The notes under the pieces were generated by a model. That model was not told the origin of the DNA. It saw only the letters and a list, made by a program, of their open reading frames with translations, and did no database searches. 56,375 bases of DNA, from contig JAUVZF010000019.1 of the NCBI GenBank assembly GCA_030602705.1, positions 1-56,375 on the forward strand, given 5' to 3'. This document shows positions 17,284-27,170 of the stretch, piece by piece (positions within the stretch are counted from its first letter, which is position 1; each line of letters starts with the position of its first letter). This DNA comes from Planctomycetota bacterium. GTDB taxonomy: Bacteria; Planctomycetota; Phycisphaerae; FEN-1346. The translations under genes were made by a program, and so were the position numbers.

Positions 17284-17462
17284 AGCATGATTGCCGGGGC
17301 ACGCCCCGGCCTACGGCTGTCAATCGTATACAGCACGATTGCCGGGGCATGCCCCGGCCTACGGCTGTCATGGGTTTTTAGAGTAATACGAGATGTTGTG
17401 TCGGTCAAGTTGAATCACCGGCGGCAGCGGCGGGGGATGAACGGCAACGGCCTTCAACGCAG
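17284..17462. repeat. 179-bp direct repeat, copy 2 (island boundary)
   Basis: Matches 11690-11866 in the same orientation. It starts 17 bases upstream of the -35 box of the PEP-CTERM promoter. It includes the same tandem pair of GCCGGGGC...GCCCCGGC palindromes, with changes at the palindrome centre (GCAC and GCAT in place of GCGC). The remaining 170 bp before rhaB hold no clear feature. Confidence 0.85.
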
Positions 17463-17634
17463 CTGGCCACCGCGCACAACCGCACGGCTTCGCGGCCCGT
17501 CCATACGGACCCGTACCGGCTACGGGCCGCGCACCAATCTCAGGAGACTTGCGCCCGCGCCCGGCGAATGGGGTGGACTCAGGCGGACACGAAACTTTAG
17601 AATCTACGCCGCACCATGACGCGGGAGGAGAACG

Positions 17635-19008
17635 ATGAGATTCCTGGCAGTGGACATAGGCGCATCGAGCGGCCGCACCATCGTCGGAACGGTCGAGGAG
17701 GGGGCGATACATCTCGAAGAGACCTACCGCTTCGCAAACGGCATGAAAGACGTCGGCGGCGGCAAACACTGGGACATCGCGAAACTCCTGGAGGAGGTCA
17801 AGAACGGGATTCGCGCTTCGGGCCGCCTCGACGGCATCGGCATCGACACGTGGGGCGTGGACTACGGCCTGATCGACGCCGCCGGCCGCCTGGTGGACCT
17901 GCCGTTCGCCTACCGCGATTCGCGCCACCAGGAGGCCATGCCCGAAGTCTACAAACTCGTGCCCAAGGAGCGCCTTTACGCAACCGCCGGCATGCAGGAG
18001 ATGCCGTTCAACACCATCTTTCAGTTGGTGGCCGAGAAGATGAAACGCCCGCAGGTGCTGGAGCGGGCGGCACGCATGTTGATGATGCCGGAACTCATCA
18101 CCTTTCTCCTGACGGGCGAAGCCGTCAGCGAGTACAGCGCGTGCAGCACCACCGGCCTGCTCAGCGCGAGAGACCGCGACTGGGACATGGATCTGGTGCG
18201 CACGCTCGGCCTGCCGCAGGACATCTTCGGCCCCGTCACCATGCCGGGCGCCCGGGCGGGAACCTTCGACGGTACGCCCGTGTACCTGCCCGCCATGCAC
18301 GACACCGGCAGCGCCGTCGCCGCCGTCCCTGCCGTCGAGGGCGGCGAGTGGGCCTACCTGAGCAGCGGCACCTGGTCGCTCGTCGGGGCGGAACTCGACG
18401 AGCCGGTCCTGACGCAGGAGGCTCTGGCGGCCAACTTCACCAACGAAGGCGGCGTGGACGGCAAAATCCGCTTCCTGAAAAACATCAACGGCCTCTGGCT
18501 CATCCAGGAATGCCGCCGCATCTGGGCCGGGCAGGGCAAGGTGATGCAGTTCTCCGAGATCGCCGCCGCCGCCGAGGCATCCGGCTTCAGCGCCACCATC
18601 GATCCCGACGACCCGCGCTACCTCGCGCCGGCCAACATGGTCGAAGAGATCATCGCCGACCTGACGGAGCGCGGCCGGCCCCTGCCGCACACCGAAGGCG
18701 ACCTCGCACGCTGCTGCTACCTCAGCCTCGCCAAGACCTACAAGCGCGAACTGGACCGCCTCCAGCGGATCACGGGCAAACGTTTCGAGCGCCTTCACGT
18801 GGTGGGCGGCGGGGCACGCGCCGAGTTGCTGAACCAGATGGCCGCCGATGCGGTGGGCATTCCCGTGCACGCCGGACCGGCCGAGGCCACGGCCCTCGGC
18901 AACCTCTGTGTCCAGGCACAGGCCTGCGGTCTGTTCGCCAGCCTTCACGAGGCCCGCCAGGCCATCGCCGATGCGCTGCCGGTCACCGTTTACGAGCCGT
19001 CCGGCTGA
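17635..19008 (+). CDS. rhaB: rhamnulokinase (FGGY-family sugar kinase)
   Basis: The 457-aa product phosphorylates L-rhamnulose to L-rhamnulose 1-phosphate. The N-terminus has the phosphate-1 loop DIGASSGRTIVG, and the C-terminus has VVGGGARAELLNQMAADAVG with the family ending AEATALGN. WGVDYGLID and the SSGTWSLVG segment also match rhamnulokinases. It is slightly shorter than the enterobacterial enzyme (about 490 aa). GGGAGGAG precedes the ATG at 17635. No isomerase or aldolase partner lies in the window, so the rest of the rhamnose pathway must be elsewhere. A TAGAAT box at 17599-17604 could be the -10 element, but its -35 is poor. The gene is followed by a field of palindromic repeats. Confidence 0.9.
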   Translation: MRFLAVDIGASSGRTIVGTVEEGAIHLEETYRFANGMKDVGGGKHWDIAKLLEEVKNGIRASGRLDGIGIDTWGVDYGLIDAAGRLVDLPFAYRDSRHQEAMPEVYKLVPKERLYATAGMQEMPFNTIFQLVAEKMKRPQVLERAARMLMMPELITFLLTGEAVSEYSACSTTGLLSARDRDWDMDLVRTLGLPQDIFGPVTMPGARAGTFDGTPVYLPAMHDTGSAVAAVPAVEGGEWAYLSSGTWSLVGAELDEPVLTQEALAANFTNEGGVDGKIRFLKNINGLWLIQECRRIWAGQGKVMQFSEIAAAAEASGFSATIDPDDPRYLAPANMVEEIIADLTERGRPLPHTEGDLARCCYLSLAKTYKRELDRLQRITGKRFERLHVVGGGARAELLNQMAADAVGIPVHAGPAEATALGNLCVQAQACGLFASLHEARQAIADALPVTVYEPSG

Positions 19009-19040
19009 CGGCGGCCGGTAAGCGGTCCGACATAAGGTAT

Positions 19041-19111
19041 GCGCGCTGGGCCTCCGGACGCGCTGCGCAAAGCGCGAAGGTATGCGCGGTGGGTCTCCGG
19101 ACCCACCGCGC
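19041..19111. repeat. two REP-like palindromes after rhaB
   Basis: The clearer one, 19084-19111, is a perfect 12-bp stem (GCGCGGTGGGTC, loop TCCG). The first, around 19041-19068, keeps GCGC ends but pairs poorly. They belong to a family also present at 19275-19300, 19362-19383, 22857-22913 and 41949-42026. Confidence 0.75.
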
Positions 19112-19135
19112 AAAGTGCGTCTCATAATAGAAAAA

Positions 19136-19205
19136 CCCGCAGTTGCAGTGCAACCGCGGGGTGGTGATTTACCCAGGGCTGCTACGCAGACCTGGGGTGG
19201 TGATT
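19136..19205. repeat. two tandem hairpins each followed by GTGGTGATT
   Basis: Hairpin one (19136-19160) pairs CCCGC/GCGGG and GTTGC/GCAAC. Hairpin two (19172-19196) pairs CCCAGG/CCTGGG and CTGC/GCAG. Both are followed at once by GTGGTGATT, so the unit of hairpin plus tail is duplicated while the stem sequence differs. On the minus strand the first hairpin is followed by five T residues and could terminate leftward transcription. Confidence 0.6.
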
Positions 19206-19274
19206 CCATTACCGAAGTATACTATGTATCGGCAGACTGTCAAGTAGAATTTCGCCGTTTTCGCCTTGACTGTG

Positions 19275-19300
19275 CGCGGTGGGCAGTCTTGCCCACCGCG
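19275..19300. repeat. REP-like palindrome
   Basis: Stem CGCGGTGGGCA with loop GTCT and the perfect complement on the other side. It belongs to the GCGCGG/CCGCGC palindrome family. Confidence 0.7.
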
Positions 19301-19361
19301 TCCCCAGTCCTGCTCACCGCGCGGCGGGTCAGGAGACACGCCGAGCAAAGTGCGAAGGTAT

Positions 19362-19383
19362 GCGCGGCCCGTACGGGCCGCGC
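19362..19383. repeat. REP-like perfect palindrome
   Basis: GCGCGGCCCGT and its exact complement, centred on GTAC, 22 bases. A related partial copy follows near 19418. Confidence 0.7.
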
Positions 19384-19457
19384 AAAAACGGAGACCGCCA
19401 CGCTCCTCTGGGCGCGACCCGTACGGGCCTCATCGGGCCTGAAAACCGTCCGCACCG

Positions 19458-19552
19458 CCAAGAGGGTGGCACGGTCACGCGGCAGTATGCGTGGCCGTGA
19501 TCAAGACCGCGCCGAGGAGCACACGGTCACGCTGCGCGTGGCCGTGCCACCC
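19458..19552. repeat. 95-bp repeat with inverted ends, copy A
   Basis: Nearly identical to the reverse complement of 31945-32039. The outer parts GGGTGGCACGG and CCGTGCCACCC are inverted repeats of each other, and a second inner pair (GTCACGC / GCGTGGC) extends the match. No reading frame of note inside. It has MITE-like form but no obvious flanking duplication. About 85 bp downstream lies the GTG start of the next gene. Confidence 0.7.
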
Positions 19553-19639
19553 TGCTAAATACGTACTGCCAAAACGCCTAATCCGTCTGCCGCCAATGGT
19601 CGATAAACGCTCCTAGGATCCCCTATCGGAGGGAAGGCC

Positions 19640-20032
19640 GTGGCTGAGGACGAACTGATTCAGACGCTCGAAGAGACCGTCCAGGAGGAGCGGCACGCGA
19701 CCGGCCGGCGCCGGGGCGCGGACCGCCGAACCGGAAAACCGGCGAACTACGGCGGCCCCGAACGCCGAAAACGCGACCGACGCGTCATGACCGACCGCCG
19801 TAGCGGCGCCGACCGACGCAGTACCGCCGACCGCCGGTATACCCTCCGCCGCAAGGCCGACCAGGAGGCGTTTCAGAAACGCGTCGAGGAAGGGGACCTC
19901 ACACTCGAAGAGATCGAGTTCGTCCGGGCCGTGGACCGTTACAAGAGAAAGTTCAATCGCCCCTTCCCCACCTGGAGTGAAATACTGGCAATCGTCAAGG
20001 AACTTGGGTACACTAAGGACAGTTTGATCTAG
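19640..20032 (+). CDS. small basic protein with repeated DRR motifs, unknown function
   Basis: The 130-aa product has a short acidic start, then residues 23-72 packed with Arg-rich units (GADRRTG, RDRRVMTDRRSGADRR, TADRRYTLRRK). The C-terminal 45 residues form a separate helical domain (LEEIEFVRAVDRYKRKFNRPFPTWSEILAIVKELGY) of a kind I associate with small proteins in planctomycetes and proteobacteria without a known role. It may bind nucleic acid through the basic tract, which is a guess. It starts at GTG 19640 with GGAGGGAAGGCC upstream. It is followed 78 bases later by another hypothetical on the same strand. Confidence 0.7.
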   Translation: MAEDELIQTLEETVQEERHATGRRRGADRRTGKPANYGGPERRKRDRRVMTDRRSGADRRSTADRRYTLRRKADQEAFQKRVEEGDLTLEEIEFVRAVDRYKRKFNRPFPTWSEILAIVKELGYTKDSLI

Positions 20033-20110
20033 CGACGGGCGGCTGCCCGCGGGGAATGTCCTTGCCGACGCGCCCCTCACCCGGGACTCCGGTTTCGAGA
20101 CGGGAATCCC

Positions 20111-20596
20111 ATGGAACGCGTTGCCATCCTTGTTTCCACAGCGCCTCTGCGAAAGACCACCACACGCCACGGTGTCACAAAGCAGCGGCTGAACATGGAA
20201 ACCTGCCTCGAACTGGCGAGGCGATTCGACCTGGTCATCATCGGCAGCCTGTCGGCCGACGAAGTCTTCAAGTACATCGAAGACCACCTGCCGCCGGAGG
20301 TCCGGCCCAGGTTCCGACTCTACGCGCGATCGTTCTTCCACGGTTTCCGCACCGACGAGATCATGCGGACCACCGACGACCCGCGCAACCCGGGTTGGCA
20401 GCAGATCCTCTCGGAAAACGGCGTCGAGTTCGAGGTCCTGCGCAGCCGCATCGGACACAACCAGCGCCATCAGCAGGAGCGGTTCGCCTGGGACCGCCTG
20501 ACCCATTTCGTTATCGACGAGAGGGTTACGCTCGTCACCGGGGGCGAGGGACAACTCCTCTACGACCAGCCTCAGGCCGCCAGTCGCAAAAGGTAG
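20111..20596 (+). CDS. hypothetical cytoplasmic protein
   Basis: The 161-aa product is unrecognised. It has a mixed alpha/beta pattern with two hydrophobic strands (VAILVSTAPL near the start, FDLVIIGSLSADEV near residue 40), an Arg/Phe-rich middle (RLYARSFFHGFRTDEIMR) and His-rich GHNQRHQQERFAWDRLTHF. No signal peptide or membrane segment. The ATG at 20111 lacks a clear ribosome binding site. It may share a transcript with the DRR protein upstream, and two terminator-like palindromes follow the stop. Codon use matches its neighbours, so I accept it as a gene. Confidence 0.6.
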   Translation: MERVAILVSTAPLRKTTTRHGVTKQRLNMETCLELARRFDLVIIGSLSADEVFKYIEDHLPPEVRPRFRLYARSFFHGFRTDEIMRTTDDPRNPGWQQILSENGVEFEVLRSRIGHNQRHQQERFAWDRLTHFVIDERVTLVTGGEGQLLYDQPQAASRKR

Positions 20597-20627
20597 CCGC
20601 GAACCAGCGCTCCGTTGGCGCCAAGGC

Positions 20628-20649
20628 AAAAAGGTTCCAGGAACCTTTT
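20628..20649. terminator. AAAAGGTTCC palindrome, terminator-like
   Basis: AAAAAGGTTCC followed by AGGAACCTTTT gives a perfect stem with an A tract on one side and T tract on the other, 31 bases after the stop codon at 20596. It could work on either strand. Confidence 0.6.
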
Positions 20650-20678
20650 CCCTGAAGGGCCCGGAGGGTGCTACGCAG

Positions 20679-20700
20679 AAAAGGTTCCTGGAACCTTTTT
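20679..20700. terminator. second AAAAGGTTCC palindrome, terminator-like
   Basis: A second copy of the same palindrome with T in place of A at the centre and five T residues at its end, which makes it the better rightward terminator of the pair. It may have arisen by duplication with the sequence between them. Confidence 0.65.
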
Positions 20701-20864
20701 GCCTGACGGCGCGACACCTGCCATAATCCGTGGTCACACCCCCTGCCGCCTGAGTTCGCCGATTTGCTGCAATAATCGGACTCGTCAGCCGTTTGCGCTG
20801 ATGCACGTCGGGGGCGTGCAGTGGTGGGTTCCTTTGCCCCGGCAGACAGAATTGGAGGACGGTT

Positions 20865-22823
20865 ATGAAAGGCTATGTTCGGATAGGGATTGTGGCTGCG
20901 CTCGTCATCGCGGCCCTGGTGATCGCTCCGGCCATGACTGCGGCCCAGCACCCGCGGGAAGGTCGCGGTGGTCCGCCGATGATGGGTCGTGGCGGTCATG
21001 GTTGGCAGCGCGGTCGCCCGATGATGATGGATCGTGGCGGCCGCGGGCCGCAGCGCGGTGGTCCGCCGATGATGATGGGCCGTGGCGGTCATGGTTGGCA
21101 GCGCGGTCGCCCGCCGATGATGGGTCGTGGCGGTCGAGGGCCGCAGCGCGGTCGCTCGCCGATGATGGGTCGTGGCGGTCGAGGTCCGTGGGGCGGCCGG
21201 TGCCCGATGATGATGGGCCGTGGCGGTCGTGGGCCGCAGCGCGGCGATCCGCCGATGATGATGCGTCGTGGCGGTCGAGGGCCGCAGCGCGGTCGCTCGC
21301 CGATGATGGGTCGTGGCGGTCGCGGTCGGCGACCCGAGGGTCCGCCGCCGCACGCGGCGCGCGACGCGCGCGGCCAGCGGCATGGACCTCCGCCGCCACG
21401 CGAACGGCGCAGCGAAGGCGGTACCCCCGGACACGAGGAGCACCAGCGCATGTTCCGCCGCAAGATGGAGGAATTCGAGAACCAGCAGCGGCGGCTCCGG
21501 GAGGAACTCCAGGACCACGAGCGCCGGGTGCACCAGCAACTCAAGCAGATCGAACAACACAAACGCCGCCTGGCCGAAGACCTCCAGCGCCACGTGCACC
21601 AGGCACGCCCGGACCACGAGCGCCGAATGCATGAAGAGCGCGAGCGTCAAGAGCGCGGCAAGCACGAGCGCGAGCGGTACGAGCGCGGCCGCCGTCACCC
21701 CGAGCCGCCGCCTGCTCAACGGCCGCCCGAAAAGCCCAAACGGCCGAAGCCGCAAGATCACCCGCGGCGACAACCTAAGAAGACGCATCACCCCGCCGTC
21801 GAGAAGGTGGCGGCCGAGTTTCGGCTCATCCAGGACGTGGTCGTGATCGGAAGCGGCGCGGCGAAAGTCGAAGTGCGGGCGGCACCCCGTCCGGCGCCCT
21901 CTCGCGTCATCCAGGTCGCCCAGGGCGGAGGCGGGCGCGGTTCGAGCGGCCGCCGGGGCGGGGGTGCCAGCCGGTGGCGCGGGATGAACGAAACCCAGCG
22001 CCAGGAAATGGTCAGCCGGTTCCGCAACCAGTACGCCTTCCGCATGCTCGGCGACGAGGATATACGGGCCGAACTCGACCTGACGGACGCCCAGGAGGCA
22101 AAAATCGTCGCCCTCATCGAGAAGTCCCAGAAGCAGCGTGACCGCATCCAGGACGACGTGCGGATGCGGTTCGGCTCCAACGACGCCTCCGGGCCCGACG
22201 CCGGCGACCCCGCAGGCCACGAACGCCAGATGCGACGCGAAACCCGGCAGGCCCTGCGCGACGCACAGCCCACCTTCGATAAGATCATGCAGGAAACCAT
22301 CGACACACTTACCGAGGAACAAAAAACCAAACTCCAGGAGGTCATCCGCGAGCGGGCCCGACTGATGCAGGCGTGCGGCAACCTCTGGATCCTGACCACG
22401 GCCAGCGTCAAGGAGCAACTCGGCCTCGACGACCTGGAGTCCAAGAAGATCAAGAAGACGCTCCTGGAGGCGGCCGACCGCTTCGACGAGCAGCGCAAAG
22501 TCCTCGACGAAAAACGTAAGGCCATCCAGGCGGCCAACCCGGACACGGGCTCCGACCAGCGCCGCCAGGCCTACCGCGCCATGTTCGAGGGTCTGCGCAC
22601 GTTCCGCGAGGAGGCCATCAAGAAAACCCGCGAGCGCGTCTTCAAACTCCTGACGGACGAGCAGAAACCGAAGGCCGAGAAACTCCTGGCCGAAACCGAC
22701 GCCAACCCGCGGTCCATGTTCAGGGGCGGCGCCATGTTCGGCGGAGGCGCCATGTTCGGCGGCCGGAGCCGGGCACCCGACCCCCTGCCTGCCGCCACAA
22801 AAGGCTACGGCCGCACCGCCTGA
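20865..22823 (+). CDS. exported Gly/Arg/Met-repeat protein with LTxxQ-like C-terminal domain
   Basis: The 652-aa product has a signal peptide (MKGYVRIGIVAALVIAALVI...). Residues about 30-160 contain around nine copies of a 13-14 residue unit of the type MMGRGGRGPQRGRSP, encoded by near-identical 40-bp tandem DNA units (about 20965-21345). A charged His/Arg/Glu-rich coiled coil follows (about 185-290), then a Pro/Lys linker. The C-terminal half repeats a helical pattern with LTDAQEAKI, LTEEQKTKL and LTDEQKPKA, like the LTxxQ motif of periplasmic Spy/CpxP-type proteins. The very end has GGAMFGGGAMFGG. GGAGGACGGTT precedes the ATG. A periplasmic stress-sensing or chaperone-like role is an inference from LTxxQ. 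The Met/Gly/Arg tract could bind metal or nucleic acid. Confidence 0.8.
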   Translation: MKGYVRIGIVAALVIAALVIAPAMTAAQHPREGRGGPPMMGRGGHGWQRGRPMMMDRGGRGPQRGGPPMMMGRGGHGWQRGRPPMMGRGGRGPQRGRSPMMGRGGRGPWGGRCPMMMGRGGRGPQRGDPPMMMRRGGRGPQRGRSPMMGRGGRGRRPEGPPPHAARDARGQRHGPPPPRERRSEGGTPGHEEHQRMFRRKMEEFENQQRRLREELQDHERRVHQQLKQIEQHKRRLAEDLQRHVHQARPDHERRMHEERERQERGKHERERYERGRRHPEPPPAQRPPEKPKRPKPQDHPRRQPKKTHHPAVEKVAAEFRLIQDVVVIGSGAAKVEVRAAPRPAPSRVIQVAQGGGGRGSSGRRGGGASRWRGMNETQRQEMVSRFRNQYAFRMLGDEDIRAELDLTDAQEAKIVALIEKSQKQRDRIQDDVRMRFGSNDASGPDAGDPAGHERQMRRETRQALRDAQPTFDKIMQETIDTLTEEQKTKLQEVIRERARLMQACGNLWILTTASVKEQLGLDDLESKKIKKTLLEAADRFDEQRKVLDEKRKAIQAANPDTGSDQRRQAYRAMFEGLRTFREEAIKKTRERVFKLLTDEQKPKAEKLLAETDANPRSMFRGGAMFGGGAMFGGRSRAPDPLPAATKGYGRTA

Positions 22824-22856
22824 AGCAACGCGGCACACTGGCACGGGGCCGCCCTG

Positions 22857-22913
22857 CGCGGCCCGTACGGGCCGCGTCTTGTCACGACCTGGCGCGGTCC
22901 GTACGGACCGCGC
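22857..22913. repeat. two REP-like palindromes between convergent genes
   Basis: 22857-22876 (arm CGCGGCCCGT) and 22892-22913 (arm GCGCGGTCCGT) are both perfect palindromes centred on GTAC. They fill the 109-bp gap between two convergent genes, so they may act as a bidirectional terminator or mRNA end. Confidence 0.7.
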
Positions 22914-22932
22914 AGAACTTACCTTACCCCGC

Positions 22933-24279
<1,347 letters not shown>

Positions 24280-24357
24280 TCACCTCCCGCTGAGCGCTCC
24301 GGCTGCCTGTGCCCCTGTGTCGGTTCCACTACTTCCCGCACTTCGCACAACAGACTG

Positions 24358-24385
24358 ATTATACGACACAAGGCGGCAATTGCAA
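24358..24385 (-). promoter_or_regulatory. promoter of gdhA
   Basis: On the minus strand TTGCAA (24385-24380) and TATAAT (24363-24358) with a 16-bp spacer, giving a leader of about 78 nt. Confidence 0.75.
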
Positions 24386-24715
24386 CCATAATTTCCGTAA
24401 TTTTTTTGGAATGTGGCCAAATCGCCGGCAGTAAAGTGCGCTATTCCGCAAACCGTCGCAGACGCGACCGTGAGCCGTGCCACACGGACAGGAGGGTGGC
24501 ACGGCAGCGGCGAAGACGCGGCCGTGAGCCGTCCCGCCCCGCCCGCCCTCAGCCAACCGAAACGGTACCCGCCGCGCACCCTTGTGGAAACCAGAATCCG
24601 CACCCGGGGGGTACGATGTCCGGGGCCCTTCCCACGCCAAGAGGCTCTGCGGGGTTGACGAGGCGCGTGGCGTCGCATAGACTCCACGCTCCTTGATGCC
24701 ATGGGCGGGGGCGGC
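24386..24715. other. divergent intergenic region with one strong hairpin
   Basis: No gene seen. A perfect 10-bp stem, GCCGTGCCAC with GTGGCACGGC, spans 24474-24505. It uses the same GTGGCACGG wording as the 95-bp repeats at 19458 and 31945, so it is likely a fragment of that repeat family. I found no clear promoter for the rightward genes. Confidence 0.5.
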
Positions 24716-25564
24716 ATGAACGAGATTCTCAAAAAGGAGGTCATCGCGCCCGACGTGGTGCGCCTGGTCGTTGCGCACCGCAAACTGGCCTGCAAGGCGC
24801 AGCCAGGCCACTTCGTCATCCTCCGGGTCAGCGAAGACGGCGAGCGGTTCCCCCTGACGATCGCCGACAGCAACACGCCGCAAGGAACCATCACGCTCAT
24901 CTTCCAGGTCGTGGGAAAGTCCACGGCCCTGTTGGCCGAACTGGCCGAGGGCGACACGATCCTCGACGTGGTCGGACCGCTCGGCCGGGCCACCGAGATC
25001 CAGCGGTACGGCCGCGTCCTCTGCGCGGGAGGCGGCATCGGCGCCGCGCCGCTGTATCCGATTGCCAAGGCCCTGAAGGAAGCGGGCAACCAGGTCGTCG
25101 CCGTCATCGGGGCGCGGTCGAAGAATCTTGTGATTCTCGAGTCTGCGTTCCGCGCGATCGCCGATGAGGTCCGCGTGGCAACCGACGACGGCACCTACGG
25201 CCGCCGGGGCTTCGTGACCGACGTTATCGCCGACCTGTTTGCGGAGGGCCGCACGCTGGCTAGGTGCTGGGCCATCGGCCCCGTACCGATGATGCGGGCC
25301 GTGTGCGACCTGACGCGCGCTGCGGGCCTGCCGACCACCGTCAGCCTCAACCCGATCATGGTGGACGGGACGGGGATGTGCGGCGGCTGCCGCGTGATCG
25401 TCGGGGGCGAGGTCAAGTTCGCCTGCGTGGACGGGCCGGAGTTCGACGGCCACCAGGTGGATTTCGATTCGCTGGCCCGCCGCCTGGCCACCTACCACGA
25501 CAGTGAGCAGCGGGACCACGAGGCCTGCCGCATCGCACTCACTCGCCCCGAGACGAAGGATTAG
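24716..25564 (+). CDS. nfnA: NfnA-like ferredoxin:NADP oxidoreductase small subunit
   Basis: The 282-aa product belongs to the FAD/NAD-binding family that includes dihydroorotate dehydrogenase electron-transfer subunits and NfnA. It has an FAD-binding beta barrel (QPGHFVILRV, ERFPLTIAD), an NAD-binding fold (LCAGGGIGAAPLYPIAK) and a C-terminal [2Fe-2S] cysteine cluster (GTGMCGGCRV then KFACVDGPEFDGH). Next to the large subunit this fits the NfnAB complex, which couples NADH, NADPH and ferredoxin by electron bifurcation. The start at 24716 (MNEILKKEV) matches the family; an ATG 15 bases earlier is possible. A GGCGGGGGCGGC tract precedes it. The intergap to nfnB is 66 bp. Confidence 0.85.
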   Translation: MNEILKKEVIAPDVVRLVVAHRKLACKAQPGHFVILRVSEDGERFPLTIADSNTPQGTITLIFQVVGKSTALLAELAEGDTILDVVGPLGRATEIQRYGRVLCAGGGIGAAPLYPIAKALKEAGNQVVAVIGARSKNLVILESAFRAIADEVRVATDDGTYGRRGFVTDVIADLFAEGRTLARCWAIGPVPMMRAVCDLTRAAGLPTTVSLNPIMVDGTGMCGGCRVIVGGEVKFACVDGPEFDGHQVDFDSLARRLATYHDSEQRDHEACRIALTRPETKD

Positions 25565-25630
25565 TACTCGGGCGCCACTTGGCTCTTTGCACCTGCTTGG
25601 CGGCCTGCCCGGCAGAAGGACCGGTTCTGC

Positions 25631-27094
25631 ATGACCGCGCCGAACAGCGAGAAGAAGATTGGCAGCCCGCGCGAGCCGATGTCGGAGCGGCCGGCGGCCG
25701 AGCGGGTCCGCGACTTCGCCGAAGTGCCTGTCGGCTATACGCCGGACCAGGCCCGGGCGGAGGCCTCTCGCTGCCTCCTGTGCAAGAAACCCCAGTGCCT
25801 CGCCGGCTGCCCCGTGGGGATCGACATCCCGGGTTTCGTGAACTCGATCGCCGAGGGACGGTTCGAAGAGGCCGCCGACCGCATCCTGCTCGTCAACGCC
25901 CTTCCGGCCGTCTGCGGACGCGTGTGTCCGCAGGAGACACAGTGCGAGATCAAGTGCGTACTCGGCAAGAAGGGCGAGCCGCTCGCCATCGGTAACCTTG
26001 AACGATTCGCCGCCGATTGGAAACGCGAGCACGGCGGGCGCACCCTGCCGCCCGTGCCGCAGCCCACCGGCAGACGCATCGCGATCGTCGGCTCGGGGCC
26101 CGCCGGGCTGACGTGCGCCGGCGAACTGATCGGCCAAGGTCATGCCGTCACCATCTTCGAGGCCCTTCACAAAACGGGCGGCGTACTGGTTTACGGCATC
26201 CCGGAGTTCCGTCTGCCGAAGGCGATCGTTCAGGACGAGGTGGACCGTCTGGCGGCGCGCGGCGCGGGTGTGGTCACCGACACTGTTATCGGCAAACTCG
26301 AGACCGTAGATGAGTTGCTCGGCCAGTACGACGCCGTCTTCATCGGCGTCGGGGCCGGGGCGCCGATGTTTCTGAACATCCCGGGCGAGAACCTCGTCGG
26401 CGTGTACAGTGCCAACGAGTACCTGACGCGGACAAACCTGATGAGGGCTTACGACCGCGAGCACGCCGACACGCCGATCCTGCAATCGAGCCGCGTCGCA
26501 GTAGTCGGCGGCGGAAACGTGGCGATGGATTCCGCCCGCACGGCGCTGCGATTGGGCGCCGATGTCGTCTACCTCCTCTATCGCCGCAGCCGCGCGGAGA
26601 TGCCCGCACGCAACGCCGAGATACATCACGCCGAACAGGAAGGCATACGCTTCAACTTCCTGACGAACCCCACGCGCATCCTGGGCAACGACACCGGATG
26701 GGTCGCCGGCATCGAGTGCCTGCGCATGAAACTCGGCGAGCCGGATGAGTCCGGACGACGCAGGCCGCTGCCGATTGAGGGGACCGAGTTCGTCCTCGAC
26801 GTCGATGCCGCCGTCATCGCCATCGGCAACCGCCCCAACCCCATTGTGCCGCAGACCACACCCGACCTCCAGACCACCAGGTGGGGCACGATCGTCGCCG
26901 ACGAGGCCACCGGCCGCACGACCAAGGAGCGCGTCTGGTCGGGAGGCGATATCGTGACGGGCGCCGCCACCGTCATCAGCGCCATGGGCGCCGGCCAGGC
27001 CGCCGCACGCGACATCGACGCTTACCTGGCCGCACCCGAACCCCGCCCCTGGCGCCCCGAACCGCGCGAGTCGCCCGGCGACGGCCAGGCCTAG
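25631..27094 (+). CDS. nfnB: NfnB-like / glutamate synthase small-chain-type oxidoreductase
   Basis: The 487-aa product has an N-terminal domain with two [4Fe-4S] cysteine sets (CLLCKKPQCLAGCP and CGRVCPQETQCEIKC), an FAD-binding GSGPAGLTCAGEL loop near residue 155, an NADPH-binding VGGGNVAMDSARTALRLG loop near 300, and the closing GGDIVTGAATVISAMGAG. Proteins of this build are often called homotetrameric glutamate synthase. Paired with the NfnA-type small subunit it is better read as the large subunit of NADH-dependent reduced ferredoxin:NADP oxidoreductase. The complex would supply NADPH, for example to the divergently encoded glutamate dehydrogenase. The pairing, not the single gene, supports this call. 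Confidence 0.87.
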   Translation: MTAPNSEKKIGSPREPMSERPAAERVRDFAEVPVGYTPDQARAEASRCLLCKKPQCLAGCPVGIDIPGFVNSIAEGRFEEAADRILLVNALPAVCGRVCPQETQCEIKCVLGKKGEPLAIGNLERFAADWKREHGGRTLPPVPQPTGRRIAIVGSGPAGLTCAGELIGQGHAVTIFEALHKTGGVLVYGIPEFRLPKAIVQDEVDRLAARGAGVVTDTVIGKLETVDELLGQYDAVFIGVGAGAPMFLNIPGENLVGVYSANEYLTRTNLMRAYDREHADTPILQSSRVAVVGGGNVAMDSARTALRLGADVVYLLYRRSRAEMPARNAEIHHAEQEGIRFNFLTNPTRILGNDTGWVAGIECLRMKLGEPDESGRRRPLPIEGTEFVLDVDAAVIAIGNRPNPIVPQTTPDLQTTRWGTIVADEATGRTTKERVWSGGDIVTGAATVISAMGAGQAAARDIDAYLAAPEPRPWRPEPRESPGDGQA

Positions 27095-27170
27095 CAGGCC
27101 GTTGCCGCTCATTTGACCGGTGCCACCAGCTGCTCCTGCGCGTTTAGCGCCGGGTGGCATCCGCGAGTTC

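Noticed and set aside
17368-19209. 613-codon minus-strand frame opposite rhaB
   Set aside because: Antisense of a clear rhamnulokinase.
20535-22844. 769-codon minus-strand frame opposite the repeat/LTxxQ protein
   Set aside because: Antisense shadow. The plus strand has a ribosome binding site, signal peptide and recognisable helices.
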